NCBI GenBank assembly: GCA_023091735.1
Contig: JALKBU010001402.1
Location: 1 to 11,452, forward strand
Length of the DNA stretch: 11,452 nt
Reading direction: 5' to 3'
Source of the DNA: Trichomonas tenax
Lineage: Eukaryota; Parabasalia; Trichomonadida; Trichomonadidae
The translations under genes were made by a program, and so were the position numbers. Positions 1 to 7,000 of this stretch are shown one piece after another. Numbering within the stretch: the stretch's first letter is position 1; every line of letters starts with the position of its first letter. The notes beneath the pieces were generated by a model, which ran no database searches, was not told where the DNA came from, and worked only from the letters and a program-made list of their open reading frames with translations.

Positions 1-17
1 ATGAAATTAAGGGATTT

Positions 18-1325
18 ATGAAAGAAGGAAGAGAAGGTAAAACAATTAAAAATGAAGATGGAACTGAAACTATTATACCACCAGAACCTCCTACATATGT
101 TATTCCTCAATTCACGGATGGATTACAAACAAATGGTATATTAATTAAAAACAATGATGGGATAATTGATGTTCAACAGTCATTAAGTAATAAAGCAGAT
201 AAAGTAATTACCGATACCTTAACTTCAAATTTAGCGAATGTCATGAATGCACTGAATGATAAAGCCGACAAGGAACAATTAGATTATAACACTCATGAAT
301 TATCGTCAAGAATTGAACAAGGAATCGTTGATGTTAAGAATAAATTAAATGATAAAGCATCGACGTTAGATTTGACAGAAGCATTAAATAAAATTGATAC
401 TAAAGCAGATAAAACAGAAGTTAAAAATGATATGCAAACAATTAATAACACATTACGAACTAAAGCTGACAAAACAGAAGTTAAAAATGATATGCAAATA
501 ATTGATGACTCATTACAAACTAAAGCAGATAAAGCAGAAGTTAAAAAAGTTAATGATGATTTGACTCATAACATTCATGAATTATCGTCAAGAATTAAAC
601 AAGGAATCATTGACGTAAGTAATAAATTAAGTGATAAAGCAGATAAAGAACATACACACGAAATAACAGATATTAATGGGTTGAACGAAAAATTAAATGA
701 AATAGACACAGTAATAAACGCAAATGAAATTAAAGTTGATGATGTAATAATTAAGCAGGTATTAGGAACAGATGCACCTTCAACTAATCCTGAAACTAGT
801 GTTTGGAATTTATTAAAAACATTCAATAGGGAAATAATGAATTTAAAGAAGGATGTATTAAATTCTAAATATGATTTATTAATGACAATTTATCCTGTTG
901 GTTCAATTTACACATCAATGAATAACGTAAATCCTGCTCAAATATTTGGTTTTGGTGAATGGGAGCCAATAATCGATCGTTTCTTATATTGTGCTAATTC
1001 ATCAAGAGAAACAGGAGGAAGTAAAAAGATTTCAGTAAATAACTTACCTTCACACAATCATTACTTTTCGGGTACAACATCATTGACAGGAGCTCATACT
1101 CATTTAATCAGTAATAGAGGTTATTATGGATGTGGTAACGGAGGAAAAGAAACAATTTCACGATATGATATTACATCAGATACCAGAGAATACAACACGG
1201 GTTTAATCATTGATCATGCAGGAAGTCACATTCATTCAGTCTACGGAAACACTGCCGACACAGGTTCAGGTACTGATTACATGCCTCCATACATTACTGT
1301 TTACACGTGGTATAGGGTTTATTAA
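18..1325 (+). CDS. Phage-type tail-fibre/collar-like protein of a Maverick (Polinton) element, 5' end possibly outside window
   Basis: This 435-residue protein resembles a phage receptor-binding fibre. After a short N-terminal segment, residues ~50-240 are a low-complexity helical, probably trimeric coiled-coil shaft. It is built on NKADK/TKADK modules, including a 20-residue repeat at residues 128-147, 148-167 and a partial third copy, and two copies of an HELSSRIxQGI block. A KEHTHEITDINGL stretch is typical of phage fibres. The C-terminal third (from about residue 293) begins YPVGSIYTSMNNVNP, continues FGFGEWEPIIDRFL, carries His-rich PSHNH, GAHTH and GSHIH motifs and ends MPPYITVYTWYRVY, as in tail-collar/baseplate gp10-like tips. 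The stop lies in a TAAA and touches the terminal repeat. The frame is open back to base 3, so the ATG at 18 may be internal. As Mavericks encode capsid proteins, I infer a virion attachment fibre; direct evidence is sequence resemblance only. Confidence 0.8.
   Translation: MKEGREGKTIKNEDGTETIIPPEPPTYVIPQFTDGLQTNGILIKNNDGIIDVQQSLSNKADKVITDTLTSNLANVMNALNDKADKEQLDYNTHELSSRIEQGIVDVKNKLNDKASTLDLTEALNKIDTKADKTEVKNDMQTINNTLRTKADKTEVKNDMQIIDDSLQTKADKAEVKKVNDDLTHNIHELSSRIKQGIIDVSNKLSDKADKEHTHEITDINGLNEKLNEIDTVINANEIKVDDVIIKQVLGTDAPSTNPETSVWNLLKTFNREIMNLKKDVLNSKYDLLMTIYPVGSIYTSMNNVNPAQIFGFGEWEPIIDRFLYCANSSRETGGSKKISVNNLPSHNHYFSGTTSLTGAHTHLISNRGYYGCGNGGKETISRYDITSDTREYNTGLIIDHAGSHIHSVYGNTADTGSGTDYMPPYITVYTWYRVY
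399..551 (+). repeat. 60-bp in-frame tandem repeat in the fibre shaft
   Basis: Two full units (399-458 and 459-518) and one partial unit (519-~551) encode TKADKTEVKNDMQ-type modules. The period is exactly 20 codons, so copy number can change without breaking the frame and would alter shaft length. The copies differ only at scattered bases. Confidence 0.9.
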
Positions 1326-1528
1326 ATCTAAATAAATTTCTCTCATTTTCACTAAAATTAATTTTCAAAATTTCCTTACCCCACAAATCCTTTCGCTTTC
1401 TTTTCTTAGTTAGTTAGTTAGTTTGTCATAAATTATTTTTAAAACTGAATACATTTTATAAAGTCAGGAATTCCAAAATAAAATTAACGTTAGTTTTGTA
1501 AGTAATTCAAAATTTTATTTTCTATATA

Positions 1529-1635
1529 GGGGGGACCCTAACTTGTAAAACTAACTCTGCCGTAAATATATTTAAATAGATGTTCGCAGAAGTCACGGCG
1601 CAGTCGTGACGAATGCGAACATCTAATTACTAACT
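1529..1635 (+). repeat. Terminal segment copy 1 (G6-to-ACTAACT unit, 107 bp)
   Basis: The unit runs from GGGGGGACCCTAACTTG through AACTCTGCCGTAAATAT and the nested hairpin to ATTACTAACT. It is followed without a gap by a second, longer version of itself at 1636. This copy matches the right-hand repeat (10680-10787) far better than copy 2 does, so it is the one that belongs to the intact terminus. Confidence 0.85.
1578..1624. repeat. Nested hairpin in terminal repeat, copy 1
   Basis: Outer arms AGATGTTCGC (1578-1587) and GCGAACATCT (1615-1624) enclose inner arms GTCACG (1592-1597) and CGTGAC (1605-1610) around the 7-nt loop GCGCAGT. The outer arms are almost invariant in the three copies in the window, while the inner arms change in a paired manner. 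Confidence 0.92.
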
Positions 1636-1788
1636 GGGGGGACCCTAGCTTGTAAAATTAACTCTATCGTAAATATTAGTATTAATAAATTATTGTTTTT
1701 ATAATTTGTGATTTCAGTATTTATATAAAAAGATGTTCGCAGAACTCATGGCGAAGTCATGAGGGATGCGAACATCTTATTACTAACT
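1636..1788 (+). repeat. Terminal segment copy 2, diverged (153 bp)
   Basis: It starts GGGGGGACCCTAGCTTG, shares AACTCTATCGTAAATAT, then has an insert of about 50 bases absent from copy 1, then its own nested hairpin (1731-1777) and ATTACTAACT ending at 1788. It is either the remnant end of an older, related element into which the present one inserted, or a duplicated and diverged terminus. Recognisable terminal-repeat sequence ends here. Confidence 0.8.
1731..1777. repeat. Nested hairpin in terminal repeat, copy 2
   Basis: It has the same 47-bp architecture as the hairpin at 1578. Outer arms are AGATGTTCGC (1731-1740) and GCGAACATCT (1768-1777). Inner arms are CTCATG (1745-1750) and CATGAG (1758-1763) around GCGAAGT. 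Compared with copy 1, two inner base pairs have changed on both sides and remain paired. Confidence 0.92.
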
Positions 1789-2220
1789 ATGTTTTACCTC
1801 AAAAATCACGTATTTTCACCCTATTATTCCCCTAGGTTCCAGGTTTCAGGTAGTTCCATGTATATTATTATACGATTTATATTTTTGGGTTTAGCTTTTT
1901 CTGATCTGCTTTTTCTAAAAATATACGTATTTATAAAAAGGGGTTTTTTTCCAAGCATGGAACCCGGAACCCTGGAATCTTAACGAAAACATCCGAAAAA
2001 TGCTTATTTGCTCAAGTAAATCCCCAAATCCACACCTCATTTACTCGAGTAAATCCCTAAAAATCAACTAATTTCATCAATTTTCATTTTTTGGTTCAGC
2101 TTTTTCAGAAATGCCCCAAAACTCACGAAAATCATTAATTTTCATCAAATTTTCAACATAAACGACCTCAAAACCTCATCTCGACATCGAAATTAACGAA
2201 AAACAAAAATAACAAACTAT
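1789..2220. other. Intergenic AT-rich stretch with GGTTCC/GGAACC motifs
   Basis: I see no gene here. The stretch holds TAGGTTCCAGGTTTCAGG (around 1834) and, in opposite orientation, CATGGAACCCGGAACCCTGG (around 1957), plus a repeated CTCGAGTAAATCCC / GCTCAAGTAAATCCC pair near 2010-2055. The GGTTCC-type motif recurs on the other side of the small ORFs at 3178-3715, so the region between may once have been a repeat-bounded unit. Confidence 0.5.
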
Positions 2221-2544
2221 TTACGAGAAATATTTTCTCATCATAAACCTAACTATTCCATCAATCTTTATTCCTCTCATTATCTCAATAATCTTCTTCG
2301 TATTTTCGTATATTTCCTCATTTTCATATTTTATCAAAACCTCTGAACTTCGTATATAAATATATTGGTATTCTTGTTTATTTTTCCTTATCGTATTTTT
2401 CTTAATTATTCGTTCACTCTTCAAATCAAACCAAACATCATTTACAATTTTCTTATTAAATAATTTTGAAATCTTCCTCGCTGTTTGCGGCAAAACCGTT
2501 AAATACGATTTCTTGAATCCGCAATACGTTCCTTCTACTTCCAT
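2221..2544 (-). CDS. Small lysine-rich hypothetical protein, 107 aa
   Basis: I do not recognise this protein. It is a complete ATG-to-TAA frame of 107 residues, beginning MEVEGTYCGFKKSYLTVLPQ. It is rich in Lys, Ile, Glu and Asn, with predicted helix in the C-terminal half (ENTKKIIEIMRG...) and no signal peptide or membrane segment. No TCA-type initiator lies close upstream, so expression is doubtful. It is divergent to the ORF at 2737 and shares only a short LPQTA string with it. A 324-bp open frame in DNA this AT-rich is more than expected by chance, but its place among repeats between two transposon ends suggests a captured or decaying element gene. It may not be a functional host gene. 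Confidence 0.4.
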   Translation of the reverse strand: MEVEGTYCGFKKSYLTVLPQTARKISKLFNKKIVNDVWFDLKSERIIKKNTIRKNKQEYQYIYIRSSEVLIKYENEEIYENTKKIIEIMRGIKIDGIVRFMMRKYFS

Positions 2545-2668
2545 TTACTTTATAATTAAAAAAAATAAATATTTTTAAAATTAACATTAATTCTATTAAA
2601 TGTCAAACGTGCCGAAATCTTTAAATCTTAACGTGAAAACATCACTAAATCATTAAATTTCTTCATTT

Positions 2669-2708
2669 ATGGGCACAAGGCGAGCCAAGGGCTCGCTGGG
2701 CTGCCCAT
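2669..2708. repeat. GC-rich two-stem hairpin between divergent ORFs
   Basis: Outer arms ATGGGCA (2669-2675) and TGCCCAT (2702-2708) enclose inner arms GCGAGCC (2680-2686) and GGCTCGC (2690-2696) with loop AAG. Both stems are perfect. It is a sharp GC island in AT-rich DNA and has the same two-tier layout (outer stem, unpaired flanks, inner stem) as the terminal-repeat hairpins, though the sequence is different. Confidence 0.88.
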
Positions 2709-2736
2709 TTGTGTGTGTGTCCTTTTCACCTTTTTC

Positions 2737-3030
2737 ATGAAACGCGACATTTCAAAATTCAAAATTCGCAAACTACCGCAAACAGCAGAGAAGAAAGAAC
2801 TGATAGAAATGAATAAAAGCAGTTATGAGCTATTTTATGAAGAATATAAGGATTCATTCAAAGATGGATGGATTTGTAAAAATTGTTACAATCATTATGT
2901 CAGATTTGCTAAAGAAAACGGATTTTGCATTTGTGCTTCCAATACTTTTGGTGGAAAAATGTGAGAGTTTGTTGAACGCAAGCGTGTAAAAATTGATGGA
3001 GAATGTGAATGGGTTTATATATCTAAGTAA
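2737..3030 (+). pseudogene. Small Cys-containing hypothetical protein with in-frame TGA
   Basis: The product is not recognised. From the first ATG (2737; upstream codons in this frame use GTG, unlikely in a protist) the frame reads MKRDISKFKIRKLPQTAEKK and continues to a TGA at 2962-2964. Past that stop the same frame stays open for 21 more coding-like codons (EFVERKRVKIDGECEW...) to a TAA at 3028. This suggests one longer protein of about 96 residues broken by a nonsense change. The middle contains WICKNCYNHY and FCICAS, a CxxC plus CxC arrangement that might bind zinc. It sits 28 bp downstream of the hairpin at 2669 and is divergent to the 107-aa ORF. Function is unknown; decay of a mobile-element gene is the simplest reading. 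Confidence 0.42.
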
Positions 3031-3177
3031 CCCTAAACATTTATTTTTATCATTAATTTTCGTGTGGAGAGGTGAAAAATGTTTTCCTATTACGTTATAA
3101 ATAATGAAACAAATGAAGGTTTCAATTCTTATGTCAGAAAGGGTTGAATTTATGTTTATTTTTGAATGTCAGTTATG

Positions 3178-3345
3178 GGTTCCAAGTTCCAGGTTCAGTT
3201 CCGGGCTTGGTTCCATGTTCGATTTTGTGAAAAGTTGTGGTTTTCAGTGATTTTCGTTGATTTTTCATGAAAAACAAGGTATTTTACCTCGTTTTTGGGT
3301 AAATTTCACTATTTTCAGTTATGGGTTCCATGGTACCATGTAAAC
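3178..3345. repeat. Cluster of degenerate GGTTCCA motifs
   Basis: At 3178-3220 there are closely spaced GGTTCC, AGTTCC, GGTTC, AGTTCC and GGTTCC copies (for example TGGGTTCCAAGTTCCAGG), and another GGGTTCCATGG near 3322 inside the palindrome CCATGGTACCATG. It is related to the clusters near 1834, 1957, 3540 and 3706. No coding frame spans it. Confidence 0.6.
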
Positions 3346-3398
3346 CTTTTTTAAGAGAAAACATTTTCTGTTCAGCTTTTTGGTTCAGATATGAAAAT

Positions 3399-3742
3399 CA
3401 TAAAATTCAAGTGTTCATGTTGAAAATAAATGTGTTCAGATATGAAAATCATAAATAAATTCATGACATTATTAATGAAAATCATGAAATGCAAAAGCTG
3501 AACAAAACCAATAATAAAATAAAATGAATTTTAAATGAACTAGGAACCAGGAACCTAGGAACGGTCGATATATAGAGGATATAGAAAAAACATAAAATTC
3601 AAGTGTTCATGTTAAAAATAAATGTGTGCAGATATGAAAATCATCATGAAGTGCAAAAGCTGAACCAATGCTTTTTAGTTTTTTAAAAATGAATTTTAAA
3701 TGAACTAGGAACCATTGATATATAGAGGATATAGAAAAACAT
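3399..3742 (+). repeat. Imperfect tandem duplication (192 bp and ~150 bp)
   Basis: Unit 1 (3399-3590) and unit 2 (3591-~3742) both begin CATAAAATTCAAGTGTTCATG, share a GTG(T/G)CAGATATGAAAATCAT block and a TGCAAAAGCTGAAC block, and end with TGAACTAGGAACC, then GATATATAGAGGATATAG. Unit 2 lacks internal segments of unit 1. It is non-coding; it may be a recent duplication followed by deletion or part of a dispersed repeat. Confidence 0.85.
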
Positions 3743-4042
3743 CTATAATTAATTTCTATATCGAGATTAGGATGATTTAAAAAAATATATTTTTATTACT
3801 TTATAAATGAAAGATGTATGAGCAAAGGAATGCCGTTTGACTCGCGCGCGTAGCGTATTTTTTCTTTTCTATTTTTTGATTTTTCTAGGGGAACTCTTGC
3901 AAAAATAAGCAAGCGAACGCTATAATAGTGAGATGTATTTGTTACAATCATCAAAGAGATTCATAACAGAAGACCATTGATGATTTGTAATGAGTTTCTG
4001 TTTGTAATCATATGATATCATGATTAAGCAATACCTTGCTAA
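3743..4042. other. Intergenic stretch with imperfect hairpin
   Basis: No gene is visible. A short GC-rich GACTCGCGCGCGTAGCG patch lies at about 3840. TTACAATCATCAA (3942-3954) and TTGATGATTTGTAA (3977-3990) form an imperfect inverted repeat (one extra base in the second arm) with a 22-nt loop. Confidence 0.5.
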
Positions 4043-4247
4043 GATCATGAAGCAGATTGCACCACTAGAATCAGCACCCACAAAAAGCACGTAAATGTTT
4101 CATCAGATTCGTCCAAGAATGGGGGTCACTCGTTAAAAATCGCAAAACTCAAAAGATTAAACGAGAAAAAAAAATGGAGCTGCAATAAAGTGTTCAAAAA
4201 TAAAAGCGATGGAAATTGACTTTGCCAGTATGATCAATATGCTTTAG
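4043..4247 (+). pseudogene. Decayed protein-coding fragment, related to 9172-9260 on the minus strand
   Basis: The family is not recognised. The frame open from 4043 reads through STHKKHVNV and HSLKIAKLKRLN. It then needs one frame change at an A9 run (4166-4174) to continue NGAAIKCSKIKAMEIDF up to a TAG at 4245. The opposite-strand copy at 9172-9260 aligns without gaps over about 90 bases in the same reading phase (STPEKHVNV ... LKIAKLK). This suggests the two descend from a protein-coding gene family and not from random DNA. No ATG, complete domain or promoter can be assigned. It could be a remnant of a multicopy host gene family or of a transposon gene. Confidence 0.45.
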
Positions 4248-4249
4248 TG

Positions 4250-5928
4250 ACGATAGGAATACATACTATCTGGTTGGATATTATTATTGTCGCTTATGTT
4301 GATCCACAATTTACAATTTAGCAACAAATTACAAATTAAATTAACAAAAAGACAGCAGATGGTATATACGTATCATTGTATTCCATTCAATGATGTGTCA
4401 GTAGTATATAAAATGATATTTAAAAATATAGATATTTTCTTATTTACTATTATGAGTTAAAAATGCATTATCAGAAGACAGTTCTGTCCGGCTGTGAGTG
4501 CACTTGAATAGCTTAAGCTTGATTGACCAAGAATATAACCAAAAATGGAAGGCAAAATTCAAAATAAATCCAAACTTTACAAATTATTTCAATTTTTAAA
4601 ATTTAATATATCATTGCTAACACAATTTCATTCATATACAGACGATAAGTGTCAAAAATTGATACAAAAAGTGCCTCTAACCGTTTGGTCGGGTAACTAA
4701 AGGCACATGTATATATCGCACATATGTATAAAATTCTAAATCCACCAATTTTGGTCGCTAAATCCAAAAATGGAGTCAATACACTTCTATAGAATCCCAT
4801 TGAAACTATTTCTGAATTTTCTTTAGAATTTTCAATTTTGAGCGTTCCACCAATACCAGAATCTATTGTTGGCTGATCGCAATAGCAATTTTTAAGTCAA
4901 ACGAAAAGTGATACTTATAAAGGAAAGTCAATTAAACACGGATTATATTCGTGTTTATAAGCGAGTGACTGCTAGCCTGGGGTAATTTCTGCAAAGTCTG
5001 AATGAAATTGACCTAAATTCTTTCCAATTAATTCTCTTCTTAAATACATACAATTTCATGGATTAAGCAATCACAATAATTCTAGCATCGGGAGAATGCA
5101 CATTAGCACAAATATTTATACAAAGGTAACAACAAAATACAACTCGATGAAAAAGTATATAACAGTACTATAGTATATGTGTATAATAACTGATTTGCTG
5201 CTTACGATCTTCTTGATGTGATGCACTCCAAATAACACATCTGTATTCATTCGCTTTGAGATATTAAATTAGAGTGTATCTCGACAACGCAGCGATAACA
5301 ATGATATACAACTAGATAATACATCATATAAACATCAATATATTCTATAATCAGCACATATTAGTGACTATCACACATTTTATGTAATTGGCAATTTTGT
5401 ATTCATTATCTTGAAAGTTCATATTGTGTTATTGATTTGAATACATATATCAAATACTTCTTCTATCCTAGATTCAATGTGTTAATGTTAATACCACATT
5501 TTAACACCGAGATTTAAAATCTGTTGGGAGGGAAATTCGGGAATATTACAATATCCACTTCACAGTTATATACACCGTTGCTTCCACTATCATAACCCAA
5601 CAATTATATTTCCTGATTTAAATATTTTTTTAGTTTATTGATATCTCGAGATTCAGGATGAAATTTTAGAATCGCTTCAAACTCTCAGGGATCATGGACA
5701 ATCATATTTCTCATCTTCCTGTATAAGCACAAGGCTAGATGTTGATTATTGGCCGAGATAAGGTCAAAAATACAAACTATACTAAAAATTTCGGTATAGT
5801 TTGTCTTCTCCTCATTAGATTTTTGATTTGAAATTTGGATGTCTAGAAGCAAATGTTTTAAATTCCGAGATCATAAATCAAGCAATAAATGACTTTCAGA
5901 ATGACAATTGTTAATTTTTAAAAAAGTG
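4250..5928. other. 1.7-kb gene desert
   Basis: I find no convincing gene. The DNA is AT-rich with scattered stops in all frames. Short hairpins are AAACACG/CGTGTTT (4934-4956) and a perfect 11-bp one at 5772-5804. The stretch 4480-4520 and the GC-richer parts around 4660-4800 and 5470-5760 have the uneven composition of eroded coding DNA, but I could not assemble a frame with family features. Confidence 0.5.
5772..5804. repeat. Perfect 11-bp hairpin
   Basis: ACAAACTATAC (5772-5782) and GTATAGTTTGT (5794-5804) form a perfect stem around an 11-nt loop. It lies 125 bp upstream of the possible start of the Pmp-like gene. No T-run follows directly, so it is not an obvious terminator. Confidence 0.85.
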
Positions 5929-6975
5929 ATGGATTTTTTATTAAACATGACATTTTTGTTTATGGAATTCAACTTTTGCTAAAGGCAATGATTTATTCCA
6001 AATAGTTGGACTTCATACTTTGGTGATACAACACACAATGAAATCTCAGACAAATCTTCACAAGAATACATCGAAATTTCAAACGGTTCATCTTATTTCG
6101 TTTCATTTTGTAATTTTATTGAACAGAAAACTAGTGGTGCCATAAATTTTACAAATAATCGAGATTCCACCAAATTATTGATTGAAGCAACAATTTTTGA
6201 TAAGTGTTCTTCAACTAAAAGAGCTGGTTCTGTTTATTTTTACAACAAAGGCGAAATCATCCAAGAACGTGTTTGTTATTACAAATCTGTTTCATCAAGT
6301 TATGCGCATGCATATGAATGTTGTGTCTCACAGAATCAGAATAAACGAAATTATTTTCGAATTTGTAGTGTTTTTGACTGTGGTGACTATAATTGTGAAA
6401 ATACTATTGATCCAAACTTTGGAAATGTCCAAATTGATAATGTTAATCTCACAAATAATAAAGCACAATATGAATCTTCATTTGATATTGATGGTCCAGA
6501 AATCGGAAGTTTTCTTCAATATTCATCATTTGAGAACCAAAGTGAAAAAGATTCTAATAAATTTTCTTATTATAGTGGAGCATCATTTTTTATTAAACAA
6601 TGCAATTTCATAAAAAATAAACGTGTGGATGGGAATATTTCACAGTTAATTTTTTTAGGACCAAACTCTAACATGGACGTTATTAAATGTTGTTTTCTCG
6701 AAAATTCATGTAATTACACTTTTTATTCATATGGTAATAGTAATATTATAGTCAAAAATTGTTATTGTAGCAATCCAACGACATATGGAACAGTCAAAAC
6801 CGAAAGTACTCAAGATAACTCAGACAAGTTTTCTGTTGGTTTTTATTTTGTTGGTGATTGCTCTGATGGAAATGATTCCAAGAAATCGAAAACTAAAACA
6901 TGCATTGGATATCTTCAGAAAATTCGAAATCCATCACGATTCTTCACGTCTTATTACTTATACTCATCTTGTTAA
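5929..6975 (+). pseudogene. Pmp-like / parallel beta-helix surface protein, 5' end disrupted
   Basis: The main open frame (5992-6975, about 327 codons) has repeated short beta-strand modules such as VSFCNFIEQKTSGAINF, FIKQCNFIKNKR and VIKCCFLENSCN. Spaced FxxN/NN and GGA-like turns and many Cys recall the chlamydial polymorphic-membrane-protein-like family and right-handed beta-helix proteins of T. vaginalis, which are thought to be surface exposed. Within 5992-6975 no ATG precedes the first modules. An ATG at 5929 in the same frame starts MDFLLNMTFLFME, plausibly the hydrophobic start of a signal peptide, but stops at 5980 and 5989 intervene. Frame +1 bridges the gap with TFAKGNDLFQ, so two compensating indels are possible. 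No C-terminal membrane anchor is seen; the end (LYSSC) may be truncated. TAAA follows the stop. The Pmp assignment is moderate; a divergent beta-helix family is the alternative. Confidence 0.6.
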
Positions 6976-7000
6976 TAAATAAAATATAGCTAAAACATTT

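Larger units (their letters stand above)
1322..1635 (+). mobile_element. Maverick/Polinton-like terminal inverted repeat, left-hand element
   Basis: This stretch is nearly identical, in reverse complement, to 10680-10890 and to repeat units further right. Shared landmarks are the TTAGTTAGTTAGTT run (1405-1424), the block from about 1445 to 1560, a G6 run (1529-1534), the nested hairpin (1578-1624) and the end ATTACTAACT (to 1635). Read from the outside the terminus is AGTTAGTAAT, matching the AG...CT ends described for Polintons. The repeat begins at the stop codon of the fibre gene, as expected for an element packed with genes up to its termini. The integrase, polymerase and ATPase genes that would prove the class are outside the window. 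Confidence 0.72.

Noticed and set aside
575..826. 83-aa minus-strand ORF
   Set aside because: It is the antisense shadow of the fibre gene.
1..1325. Bacterial or phage contig contamination
   Set aside because: The fibre looks phage-like, but it directly joins the terminal repeat found again at 10680, and codon use is AT-rich like the rest of the window; Maverick cargo is the better explanation, although only flanking sequence can prove it.
1759..1983. 74-aa plus-strand ORF
   Set aside because: It begins inside the terminal hairpin and runs through GGTTCC repeats; composition is that of AT-rich non-coding DNA.
4603..4800. 65-aa minus-strand ORF
   Set aside because: It is short, without an initiator motif or family features; it could be an eroded remnant, but nothing supports a gene.
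5929..5995. Intron explaining the 5' break of the Pmp-like gene
   Set aside because: No GTAYGT 5' site with the extended ACTAACACACAG 3' motif of trichomonad introns is present.
6182..6982. ORFs in other frames (6182-6613 and 6785-6982)
   Set aside because: They overlap the Pmp-like frame, whose repeats and Cys pattern are convincing; the others are low-complexity shadows.
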